Positions 1-5,565 of a stretch of 5,565 nt of DNA are shown piece after piece (positions within the stretch are counted from its first letter, which is position 1; each line of letters starts with the position of its first letter). Made by a program: the position numbers and the translations under genes. Source of the stretch: Acidobacteriota bacterium (GTDB taxonomy: Bacteria; Acidobacteriota; Vicinamibacteria; Vicinamibacterales; UBA8438); assembly GCA_003533545.1 (NCBI GenBank), contig DQEK01000365.1:1-5565 (forward strand). Direction: 5' to 3'. The notes below the pieces were generated by a model. It was not told the DNA's origin and did no database searches. It saw only the letters and a list, made by a program, of their open reading frames with translations.

Positions 1-92
1 GCGAGAGTTTCTTTAGAGGTTGGCAAGTCGGTATTCCGGGGACATACCCTGAGGCTCCAGCGTCAGCGGCGACTCAGGGGAAGGCAACCTAA
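1..92 (+). CDS. possible C-terminal end of an unidentified upstream gene (partial)
   Basis: The frame beginning at base 3 is open from the left edge and ends with TAA at 90-92. It reads ESFFRGWQVGIPGTY followed by an Ala/Pro/Thr-rich tail. The mix of aromatic, glycine and small residues is more protein-like than the other five frames. The first plus frame stays open to 234 but gives an Arg/His/Gln-rich string typical of an out-of-frame reading, and the second frame is closed at 14 and 50. Only about 29 residues are visible, there is no domain motif, and I do not recognise the family. An alternative is that these bases are non-coding, since an inverted-repeat pair (17-22 with 85-90) and a second one inside it (47-53 with 73-79) lie in the same place. 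Extending the contig to the left would settle it. Confidence 0.3.
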   Translation, partial: ESFFRGWQVGIPGTYPEAPASAATQGKAT

Positions 93-133
93 CCACCACG
101 CCCGTCCGCAGAGACGACGACCCCGCGACTATA

Positions 134-165
134 GCCGCTCACCAGAGGATGGGCAAGGTGGCGGT
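134..165 (+). other. candidate RNA hairpin
   Basis: GCCGC and CACC at 134-143, split by one bulged base at 139, can pair with GGTG and GCGGT at 157-165. This gives about nine pairs, one of them G-U, around a 13-base loop. It is visible in the sequence, but no function is assigned. A stem like this can arise by chance in GC-rich DNA. Confidence 0.3.
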
Positions 166-178
166 CACGAAATAGAAA

Positions 179-203
179 GTCGGCTTCGGCATCGCCAAGC
201 GAC
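179..203 (+). other. candidate RNA hairpin
   Basis: GTCG, CTT and GGC on the left pair with GCC, AAG and CGAC on the right. The stem has ten pairs, two single-base bulges on the 5' side (183 and 187) and a three-base loop (191-193). No T-run follows, so it is not a standard intrinsic terminator. It could be a remnant terminator of the upstream gene, part of a small RNA, or chance. Confidence 0.3.
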
Positions 204-393
204 ACACGATGGCCACCGATTCAGACTAGGCCAGTAATGAACCCCAAACTGACGGTTCACAAAAGCTCCACGCTATTCCTGAATGAGACGCTGCTGCCGG
301 CCCGGGCTAGATGACCACCTGCCCGCCCAACTCAATTACAGGATTCGTTCTCATAACTCCTTAAGACATAACATGTTGAGCGCCATCGAAAGT

Positions 394-423
394 TTGACTC
401 CAAGGTCAGACCGCCAGTATAGT
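394..423 (+). promoter_or_regulatory. sigma-70 type promoter for the kinase-regulator-signal peptidase unit
   Basis: TTGACT at 394-399 matches the -35 consensus at five of six positions. TATAGT at 418-423 matches the -10 consensus at five of six. The spacer is 18 bases. Transcription would start near 430, giving an untranslated leader of roughly 47 bases before the GTG at 477. A small dyad, TGAC at 395-398 and GTCA at 405-408, overlaps the -35 box, and the palindrome AACATGTT lies about 16 bases upstream. Both are possible operator positions. No other comparably good promoter was seen upstream of the kinase gene. Confidence 0.6.
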
Positions 424-440
424 GCTCCGCAGATAGGCCG

Positions 441-454
441 GGAGAAACGTCTCC
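441..454 (+). other. small leader hairpin GGAGA/TCTCC
   Basis: GGAGA at 441-445 is the perfect reverse complement of TCTCC at 450-454, with a four-base loop. It lies in the predicted 5' leader, about 10 bases after the expected transcription start. It contains the only GGAG-like sequence between the promoter and the start codon. Its distance from GTG 477 (about 30 bases) is too long for a normal ribosome binding site, so any role would be in RNA structure. Confidence 0.25.
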
Positions 455-476
455 TTCCGTCCTCGACACCAAGGCC

Positions 477-1796
477 GTGCAGGAAGACAGGCTCCTCTCC
501 GCAGAGCAACTGCTACTGACGACGCTACTGCTCAAGGTAGCAGTCACAGCAACACTCGCAACGATGCTCGTCCGTTTCGGACAGTTTCGCCGAATTTTAC
601 TGACGGAAAAACGGGCCTGGCGGGAACGACTAACCTTCGCTTTCGCCTTTGGTATTCCGGCTAGCATTGCGGTGGCCGCGCGCTTGCTCCTCAATTACGA
701 TGCAGCGGACCTATCTCTAGCAGGCTCGTTCCTCGCCGGATTAATTGCCGGTCCGTACGCCGGAGCCATCGTCGGATGCTTAGTGGGTCTCCCAGCATTA
801 ACGGCCGGCGAGTGGATCGCGATCATTTTCGCGATCGGGTGCGGCTTCGCCGGGGGCGGCCTGCGAGAACTCTCCCCTAAGGAGGCGATATGGCACGTGA
901 CGCCATTTCTCGTCACGGCGGAACATCGTCATTCGTGGAAACTCTTCAGTCGTATTCATGTGGACTGGCAGACTACCCTGCTAGCCGCCCCCATCGCCCT
1001 GGAATTGCTGCGGCAATTACTCGGATCACGGTTCGGCGAGGCCCGCCTCTTCTACCTTGGTGCGCCCAATGCGTGGCTGCTCATTCTGATCGTGTTGACG
1101 ACGGTGATGTCTGTCGCGGTACCCATCAAAATCTGGAACACCGCCAGAATCGAGCACCGACTACAGGAACAGGAAAAGCTGCTCATGGCGGCTCGGCTCG
1201 AAGCGCTCGCAAGCCAGATCAACCCGCACTTTCTCTTCAACACGCTGACTTCTATTTCGTCGTCGATCCGCTCACACCCGGAAACCGCCCGGATGCTGAT
1301 CGGCAAGCTCTCGGGCTTGCTCCGGCGCCTGCTCCGCAGCCAGGACCATTTCGTTACGCTCCGCGACGAACTTGCTTCGATCGACGAGTATCTCGACATC
1401 GAGACGGTCAGATTCGGACCGACTCTCGGAGTCGAGAAGCGCATCGCCCCGGAAACATTGGACCAGATGGTTCCCAGCATGCTCCTCCAACCACTAGTCG
1501 AGAACTGCATTAAGCACGGCCTTTCACGTAAGGTAGGTGGTGGCACTATTACCATCTCAAGTCAGCGCGCCAAGGGGCACACCGTGATCGAAGTGACCGA
1601 CGACGGACTGGGCATGGTCACCGATGGTGCGCCATCGGACGGAACGGGAGGGATCGGACTACGGAATGTCGATGAACGGTTACGGGTAATCTACGGAACG
1701 AACTACCATCTAAGGCTCAGTAGCGTCCCTGGCGAGGGCACCTGCGCGCGGGTGGAAATCCCGGAACTGGTCGACGTCGGGTCGGCATCAGCCTAG
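477..1796 (+). CDS. LytS/YehU-family sensor histidine kinase, membrane-bound
   Basis: A 439-residue sensor kinase of the inner membrane that should autophosphorylate and pass phosphate to the LytTR regulator encoded 16 bases downstream. Residues about 12-220 hold a 5TM LytS-like region with hydrophobic stretches near 12-32, 52-72, 83-106, 112-127, 167-183 and 199-218. A short linker (IEHRLQEQEKLL) follows, then the His_kinase domain (PF06580 type) with SQINPHFLFNTL, phosphoacceptor His251. The ATPase domain has the N box QPLVENCIKHG (Asn343), the G1 box DDGLGM (375-380) and GGIGLRNVDERL (391-402), so it looks catalytically complete. The start is GTG: the frame is closed at 420 and no ATG, GTG or TTG precedes 477. 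The next ATG, at 564, would delete most of the first membrane helix. The Shine-Dalgarno sequence is poor (AAGG only two bases before the GTG). The signal sensed cannot be read from the sequence. A match to Acidobacteriota homologues is from memory. Confidence 0.93.
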   Translation: MQEDRLLSAEQLLLTTLLLKVAVTATLATMLVRFGQFRRILLTEKRAWRERLTFAFAFGIPASIAVAARLLLNYDAADLSLAGSFLAGLIAGPYAGAIVGCLVGLPALTAGEWIAIIFAIGCGFAGGGLRELSPKEAIWHVTPFLVTAEHRHSWKLFSRIHVDWQTTLLAAPIALELLRQLLGSRFGEARLFYLGAPNAWLLILIVLTTVMSVAVPIKIWNTARIEHRLQEQEKLLMAARLEALASQINPHFLFNTLTSISSSIRSHPETARMLIGKLSGLLRRLLRSQDHFVTLRDELASIDEYLDIETVRFGPTLGVEKRIAPETLDQMVPSMLLQPLVENCIKHGLSRKVGGGTITISSQRAKGHTVIEVTDDGLGMVTDGAPSDGTGGIGLRNVDERLRVIYGTNYHLRLSSVPGEGTCARVEIPELVDVGSASA

Positions 1797-1812
1797 AATC
1801 GCTCGTGGGGAC

Positions 1813-2595
1813 ATGACCTTGCGGGTACTAATTGCCGACGATGAACAACTGGCTCGAAATGAGCTGCGTTTTCAGCTTGAACGATTCGATGGCATTGACG
1901 TCGTTGACCAAGCAGCCAACGGACCAGAGGCGGTCACCCTAGCCGAAACCTTGGTGCCTGACCTAGTACTACTTGACATACAGATGCCAGGGCTCACTGG
2001 ATTCGAGGTGGCGCGACAACTGCTTGAGCGGAAAGTCTCGAGCCACGTGGTGTTCGTGACTGCCTTCGATCAGTACGCCATCGAGGCGTTCGAGGTAAAC
2101 GCCATCGATTATTTGCTGAAACCAGTCGAGTCGGCGCGACTGTCACAGACAATCCAGCGGGTACAACGGCTCGTCGCGAGCGGGAGTCCAACGGATGGGG
2201 CGATTACCGAGAACGCGCTGGAGCAGATGGTTCGGTATGTCGCCGAGCGGAAAAATCACCGTCGCCGTCTAGCACTGAAGATGAACGAAAGCTTCCTCCT
2301 CGTCCAAACAGAAGATATCGTGTATGCCTCTCTGGTAGACGAGGTCATTACAGTCGTGACTACCGCCGTGACTGGTACTTCGAACTGCCGGACGCTTGAT
2401 GAGCTTCATTCGCATCTCGACCCTGCGGTATTCTGGCGCGTGCATCGGTCACACCTAGTCAACATTAACAAGGTCAAGGAGATAGTTCCGTGGGTGAGTC
2501 GAAACTACATGCTAAGGATGCAAGACGAAAAGGGCGCCGAGATCCCGGTCAGCCGAGCACAAACCAAACGTCTCAGAGAGCATCTGAGCCTCTAA
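1813..2595 (+). CDS. LytTR-family response regulator (LytR/AlgR type)
   Basis: A 260-residue cytoplasmic DNA-binding regulator, partner of the kinase just upstream. The receiver domain (about 4-120) shows the acidic pocket Asp9/Asp10, phosphoacceptor Asp55 in LLDIQMPG, Thr83 and Lys103 in LLKP, so it should be phosphorylatable. A linker leads to a LytTR DNA-binding domain at about 150-258, recognised by VFWRVHRSHLVNINKVKEI (206-224) and the C-terminal IPVSRAQTKRLREHL. Length and layout are normal for the family. ATG 1813 follows the kinase stop by 16 bases. GGGGA at 1807-1811 is only one base from this ATG but seven from an in-frame TTG at codon 3, so a start two codons later is possible. Family members usually bind paired direct repeats near their targets. 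Targets here are unknown; the operon's own promoter or the signal peptidase gene are inferences only. Confidence 0.95.
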   Translation: MTLRVLIADDEQLARNELRFQLERFDGIDVVDQAANGPEAVTLAETLVPDLVLLDIQMPGLTGFEVARQLLERKVSSHVVFVTAFDQYAIEAFEVNAIDYLLKPVESARLSQTIQRVQRLVASGSPTDGAITENALEQMVRYVAERKNHRRRLALKMNESFLLVQTEDIVYASLVDEVITVVTTAVTGTSNCRTLDELHSHLDPAVFWRVHRSHLVNINKVKEIVPWVSRNYMLRMQDEKGAEIPVSRAQTKRLREHLSL

Positions 2596-2613
2596 CCCTC
2601 CTCGCTGTGAGTG

Positions 2614-2619
2614 AAGAGG
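2614..2619 (+). promoter_or_regulatory. ribosome binding site deciding the signal peptidase start
   Basis: AAGAGG at 2614-2619 lies six bases before ATG 2626, which is near-ideal spacing. No purine-rich site precedes the alternative in-frame GTG at 2611, where the upstream bases are pyrimidine-rich (CCCTCCTC, 2596-2603). CCTC at 2600-2603 could pair with GAGG at 2616-2619 in a weak four-pair stem. Confidence 0.6.
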
Positions 2620-2625
2620 CGAACC

Positions 2626-3285
2626 ATGCCTGAGTTCGAACCCGAAGAACACAACTCGAGATTTGACCCGCCAAAAGGGCCCATCGAAGGCCCCGAGGAC
2701 GATCGTGGACGTGACGGGCTGGTCACCACCGAGCGACCTGCGCAAAACTCACCCCTGGCGACGCTGAGCTGGCTTGGCGAAGAAGCCGTGGCGTGGGTGA
2801 AGACATTCGCCTCGGCCGCAGTCTACGCCACGCTGATCGTGACTTTCGGTTTTCAGGTCGCACGTGTGGAAGGTAAGAGCATGGAGCCGACGCTGGAGGA
2901 CCAGGATCGGCTCATCGTTAACAAGGCGGTTTATCGATTTTTCGGGTTGCCGGAGGTGGGAGACATCGTAATGCTTTACTACCCCAGAGACCCTGACAAA
3001 TCATTCGTAAAACGAGTAATCGCACAGGAAGGCGACACCGTACGCATCGAGGACGGGCGAGTCTATGTCAATGGGACCCTGCTGGCGGACGAGTATGTGC
3101 CACCCGACTACCGAAGCCACGAAAACCACGGCCCAGAGGTGGTACAGGAAGCCCATTTTTTCGTCATGGGCGACCACCGAAACAACAGCTCAGACAGCCG
3201 TCACTGGGGGCAAGTCCCGGAGAAGTACGTCATCGGCAAGGTACAACTGCGCTGGTGGCCACTAACAACCATGACCGTGTTTTGA
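2626..3285 (+). CDS. lepB: type I signal peptidase (S26 family)
   Basis: A membrane serine protease that cleaves signal peptides from exported preproteins on the outer face of the cytoplasmic membrane. From ATG 2626 it has 219 residues. They comprise an acidic, Pro-rich, probably disordered cytoplasmic extension of about 50 residues, one membrane segment at about 60-78, then the catalytic domain. Box B GKSMEPTL carries nucleophile Ser85. SFVKRVIAQEGD carries the general-base Lys129. Box E GDHRNNSSDSRHWG (182-195) completes the fold. All S26A hallmarks are present, and the single anchor and short length fit the compact bacterial form rather than the two-anchor E. coli form. An in-frame GTG at 2611 would add five residues, but the Shine-Dalgarno sequence favours ATG 2626. 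The gene follows the LytTR regulator by 30 bases and is probably co-transcribed with it. Its TGA lies one base from the stop of the convergent acyl-CoA ligase gene. The symbol is given by family; paralogues elsewhere in the genome are possible. Confidence 0.93.
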   Translation: MPEFEPEEHNSRFDPPKGPIEGPEDDRGRDGLVTTERPAQNSPLATLSWLGEEAVAWVKTFASAAVYATLIVTFGFQVARVEGKSMEPTLEDQDRLIVNKAVYRFFGLPEVGDIVMLYYPRDPDKSFVKRVIAQEGDTVRIEDGRVYVNGTLLADEYVPPDYRSHENHGPEVVQEAHFFVMGDHRNNSSDSRHWGQVPEKYVIGKVQLRWWPLTTMTVF

Positions 3286-3286
3286 A

Positions 3287-5107
3287 TTAGTCATCGCGCG
3301 CCGTGCGTTTCGCGTACAGCGTGGCGATCGCATCCTGCCAGCGCTCTTCCACGACTCGCCGTTTCACCTTCAGAGTGGGGGTAAGTTCTCCACCGTCCAC
3401 CGAGAACTCAGTCGGGAGTAGGACGAATGTCTTGATCTGTTCGAAGTTGGCTAACTCTGAGTTAGCTTGTTCCACAATCGGTACAAAAAGGGCTCGTATA
3501 TCCTCTCGGCTTACGAGTTCCTCGAGTCTGGCACCGGTCGCGTCGGCCGACGCTCGCTGGACGAGGATCTGGAAATCAGGCACCAATAGTGCCGAAATAA
3601 ACGGTCGCCGATCACCAATCAGCATCGCTTCTGCCACAACGGGATCACGCTTGAGCAGTGCCTCGATCGGTTGCGGCGCCACATTCTTTCCGGCAGCCGT
3701 AACAATGAGCTCCTTCTTCCGGTCGGTAATCGACAAATATCCATCCTTGTCGATTCGGCCGATATCACCGGTGTAAAACCAGCCGTCGCGAATGGTCGCT
3801 GCCGTCGCTGCCGGGTCCTCGTAGTAACCAACCATCACATTCGGACCACGAGCCAATACCTCACCGTCGTCCGCAACCCGTAACTCGACGCTAGCTAATG
3901 CTGGTCCTACCGAACCTAACTTCGGCCGGTCGAGCGGGGTCGCGGTCAACGCGGGCGAGGTTTCAGTTAGACCGTATCCTTCCAACACTGGCAACCCGAT
4001 GGCGAACAGGAACTCGGCCACGTCGCGCCCAAGGGGTGCGCCCCCCGAACAGACGAAACGGAGCCGTCCCCCGGTCCGTGCCCGAATCTTCGATAAGACC
4101 AAACGATCGGCCAGAGGCCACTGCATCCGTGTCAGCGCATCCGACTCGCGCCCAGCCAGACGCGCGGTCGCCGCCGCATGGCCCACCCCGAGGGCCCACG
4201 CGAAAAGTCCTTGCCTGAATCGTGACGCGGCTGCCACGCCCTCCACAATCCGAGCCCGTATCTTCTCGTATGCCCGAGGCACTCCCGTCATAATCGTCGG
4301 ACGCACCCGCTGCATGTCTCGTCCCAACGTCTCAAACGCTTCGGCAAAGGCAATCGTGGCTCCCTTATAGAGGTAAAGATAGAGCACCATCCGCTCGAAT
4401 ACATGGCTGAGTGGCAAAAAAGAGAGCGCGCTGTCGTCCTCGGTGACCGAAACCACCTTGTCGAGGTCGGTAAAATTCGCGACGAAATTGTGATGGGAAA
4501 GCATTACCCCTTTGGGCTGCCCTGTGGTTCCAGAAGTGTAGATGATGGTTGCTAGAGAATCTGGCTGGATCGCCTGGGCCCGTTCCTTGTATTCCCGACC
4601 GAGACCGTCCTCTGTAATCAAGCGCTGGTGGCCTTGGCCCGTGACATCGGTCAATGTCAACTCGTTGTCTCGTCCACCCTCCCCGGCATCCATTCTCACA
4701 ATTTTCTCGAGTGCCGGCAGTCTCGGCCATTCCTGGCGTACCTTCGCCACCTGACTTTCGTCAGCCACCACAACGACTCGAGCACCCGAGTGGCCCAAAA
4801 TGTAACCCACCTGTCCCGCCGGCAACGAGGCATAGACCGGCACTGTCACGGCACCAGCCGTCAAGATTGCTAGATCGGTGATGGTCCACTCAGGCCGGCT
4901 GTCGGACAAGATGGCCACGCGATCACCTCCCCCTACTCCGAGCCCCTGGAGACCCAAGCTAAGGTCGCGTACCTCGTCAAACAGTTCGCGGCTCGATCGA
5001 TCGACCGTGGTGTCACCGACACAACGGCGAACCAGTACCGGCTTCGGGTAACGGCCCGAGACGTGGAAGGGCAGTTCGGCCAACGTCCGAATAAGTGGGT
5101 CAGTCAC
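3287..5107 (-). CDS. long-chain fatty acid-CoA ligase, AMP-forming
   Basis: A 606-residue ANL-superfamily enzyme expected to activate fatty acids: fatty acid + ATP + CoA gives acyl-CoA + AMP + PPi. This feeds beta-oxidation or lipid synthesis. Motifs in order: ATP-binding loop [13 protein letters not shown] (188-200), VPRAYEK (276-282), GYGLTETSP (377-385), GWFYTGDIG (442-450) with Asp448, hinge and A8 region [17 protein letters not shown] (462-478), and the C-terminal [10 protein letters not shown] (575-584) with the probable catalytic Lys580. Length and the [11 protein letters not shown] wording fit the FAA1/FadD15-like long-chain group rather than short E. coli FadD. Chain-length specificity cannot be read from sequence. 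The start is GTG (5107-5105), overlapping the moaC stop as GTGA. No Shine-Dalgarno sequence is visible, so translation probably depends on ribosomes finishing moaC. The TAA (3289-3287) faces the signal peptidase stop across one base. Confidence 0.94.
   Translation of the reverse strand: MTDPLIRTLAELPFHVSGRYPKPVLVRRCVGDTTVDRSSRELFDEVRDLSLGLQGLGVGGGDRVAILSDSRPEWTITDLAILTAGAVTVPVYASLPAGQVGYILGHSGARVVVVADESQVAKVRQEWPRLPALEKIVRMDAGEGGRDNELTLTDVTGQGHQRLITEDGLGREYKERAQAIQPDSLATIIYTSGTTGQPKGVMLSHHNFVANFTDLDKVVSVTEDDSALSFLPLSHVFERMVLYLYLYKGATIAFAEAFETLGRDMQRVRPTIMTGVPRAYEKIRARIVEGVAAASRFRQGLFAWALGVGHAAATARLAGRESDALTRMQWPLADRLVLSKIRARTGGRLRFVCSGGAPLGRDVAEFLFAIGLPVLEGYGLTETSPALTATPLDRPKLGSVGPALASVELRVADDGEVLARGPNVMVGYYEDPAATAATIRDGWFYTGDIGRIDKDGYLSITDRKKELIVTAAGKNVAPQPIEALLKRDPVVAEAMLIGDRRPFISALLVPDFQILVQRASADATGARLEELVSREDIRALFVPIVEQANSELANFEQIKTFVLLPTEFSVDGGELTPTLKVKRRVVEERWQDAIATLYAKRTARDD
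3449..3467 (+). other. dyad inside the ligase gene, possible antisense-side terminator
   Basis: GCTAACTC at 3450-3457 is the perfect reverse complement of GAGTTAGC at 3459-3466, around a single T. As plus-strand RNA it folds into a six-pair stem, seven with G3449-U3467, with loop UCUGA, followed by UUGUUCC. That side is weakly U-rich. The minus-strand side continues CAACTTCG with no T-run. It lies about 165 bases past the signal peptidase stop, where the plus-strand transcript would still need to end. It encodes ANSELAN of the ligase, so the symmetry could simply be coincidental codon choice. Confidence 0.3.
5104..5107 (-). promoter_or_regulatory. GTGA stop/start overlap coupling moaC to the ligase gene
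   Basis: On the minus strand the bases 5107-5104 read GTGA: GTG begins the ligase and TGA ends moaC. Upstream sequence (CGCCGGCGCGA) has no ribosome binding site. Four-base overlaps of this kind usually indicate termination-reinitiation and a shared transcript. Confidence 0.75.
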
Positions 5108-5565
5108 TCGCGCCGGCGGTAAGTACCGCTTCGCCCCCCCGTTTTCTCGATGAGTCTGATTTCACCGATCACCATCGTCTTGTCCACCGCTTTCACCATG
5201 TCGTAGACGGTCAAGGCGGCAGCTGCTACCGCGGTAAGCGCCTCCATTTCGACCCCAGTCTTCGCGGCAGTGCGTGCGCGCGCCTCGATCTCGTACCCAT
5301 CCTCCTTGGGATGCAACTCGACATCGACGTGCGACAGCTCCAGTGAATGACACAACGGAATCAGGTCTGCCGTCCGCTTAGCAGCCATAATGCCCGCCAG
5401 ACGGGCCGCCTGCAGTGGGTCTCCTTTAGCGATGCGACCACCGCGAATCAATTTGAGCGCACTGGGGGCGACGGTGATCGACCCACGCGCCACCGCCTCA
5501 CGACTAGTCACGGCCTTGTCACTGACATCGACCATGCGGACATTGCCCTCAGCATTCACATGCGA
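5104..5565 (-). CDS. moaC: cyclic pyranopterin monophosphate synthase MoaC (5' end outside window)
   Basis: MoaC works after MoaA in molybdenum cofactor synthesis, converting the 3',8-cyclo-GTP intermediate to cyclic pyranopterin monophosphate in the cytoplasm. Counting from the in-frame GTG at 5559, family marks are RMVDVSDK (8-15), AKGDP with Lys45, [11 protein letters not shown] with His71, [11 protein letters not shown] (100-110), and YDMVKAVDK with Asp120 and Lys123, equivalent to the E. coli catalytic Asp128/Lys131. The C-terminus EKTGGRSG is also typical. All key residues are present. The frame stays open beyond 5559 to the right edge, adding Ser-His before VNAEGN. This matches the usual MoaC N-terminus (E. 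coli has LTHINAAGEAHMVDVS). The true start therefore lies a few codons beyond 5565 and GTG 5559 is probably an internal Val. Its stop overlaps the ligase start by four bases. Confidence 0.95.
   Translation of the reverse strand, partial: SHVNAEGNVRMVDVSDKAVTSREAVARGSITVAPSALKLIRGGRIAKGDPLQAARLAGIMAAKRTADLIPLCHSLELSHVDVELHPKEDGYEIEARARTAAKTGVEMEALTAVAAAALTVYDMVKAVDKTMVIGEIRLIEKTGGRSGTYRRRE

Larger units (their letters stand above)
93..393. other. intergenic stretch, no convincing gene, several inverted repeats
   Basis: About 300 bases lie between the possible gene end at 92 and the promoter at 394. All six frames are short or have unlikely composition. A plus ORF starting with ATG at 283 would run through the promoter and the kinase start, and its Arg/Ser/Pro-rich product looks like chance. 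Dyads visible here are at 134-165, 179-203 and 238-259, plus an 8-base palindrome AACATGTT at 370-377. None is followed by a run of T, and none matches a riboswitch, 6S RNA, tmRNA, RNase P or SRP RNA consensus that I know. Confidence 0.5.

Noticed and set aside
40..92. possible cobalamin or TPP riboswitch fragments (CCCTGAGG, GGGGAAGGC)
   Set aside because: Only short look-alike strings are present. The conserved cores and their order are missing, and the nearest downstream gene is not a vitamin gene.
13..138. minus-strand open stretch ending MSPEYRLANL
   Set aside because: It reads plausibly but is only about 40 codons, has no ribosome binding site or family motif, and competes with the more protein-like plus frame.
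283..519. 78-residue plus-strand ORF starting at ATG 283
   Set aside because: It has an Arg/Ser/Pro-rich composition with no motif, and runs across the promoter and into the kinase gene in another frame.
332..694. 120-residue minus-strand ORF opposite the kinase start
   Set aside because: It is Ser/Arg-rich shadow coding antisense to the kinase N-terminus and has no recognisable domain.
815..837. GATCGCG and CGCGATC inverted repeat in the kinase gene, and GCGATCGC at 3324-3331
   Set aside because: These resemble the HIP1 palindrome, but only one exact copy is present and both lie in coding sequence. There is no sign of a repeat family in this window.
890..1513. 207-residue plus-strand ORF inside the kinase gene
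   Set aside because: It overlaps the fully motif-supported kinase in another frame. Its Arg/Pro/His-rich composition is typical of a frame shadow in GC-rich DNA.
5104..5559. GTG at 5559 as the moaC start
   Set aside because: The frame continues to the edge with Ser-His, matching the conserved MoaC N-terminus, so the gene is cut by the window rather than starting here.

Overview
The window looks like ordinary bacterial chromosome from a fairly GC-rich organism. The arrangement and wording of the proteins, above all a LytS-type kinase whose sequence resembles what I recall from Acidobacteriota (Vicinamibacteria, subgroup 6), point to that phylum. This taxonomic call is from memory and is tentative. 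There are no mobile elements, CRISPR arrays, tRNAs or rRNAs that I can support.

Left part (1-476): probably the last codons of an unidentified plus-strand gene ending at 92, then about 300 bases without a convincing gene. That stretch holds several inverted repeats. It ends in a near-consensus sigma-70 type promoter (TTGACT, 18 bases, TATAGT) at 394-423.

Centre, plus strand (477-3285): a tight three-gene unit that this promoter should drive. It encodes a LytS/YehU-family membrane histidine kinase, a LytTR-family response regulator 16 bases downstream, and a type I signal peptidase 30 bases after that. The kinase and regulator form a complete two-component system with all key residues present. 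The signal peptidase is the likely passenger or target gene and ties the unit to envelope and secretion functions.

Right part, minus strand (3287-5565): moaC (molybdenum cofactor synthesis) runs in from the right edge and is cut there. It overlaps by four bases (GTGA) a long-chain fatty acid-CoA ligase gene (AMP-forming). The ligase gene runs head-on into the signal peptidase gene with a single base between the two stop codons, so the two transcripts must terminate inside each other's coding regions.

I do not see an undescribed system here. The points most worth checking are: the linkage of a LytSR-type system to a signal peptidase; the one-base convergent junction and a 17-base dyad inside the ligase gene that could stop the incoming transcript; the moaC-ligase translational coupling; and the hairpin-rich non-coding stretch at the left. 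Two starts need care: the signal peptidase more likely begins at ATG 2626 than at GTG 2611, and the true moaC start lies outside the window.
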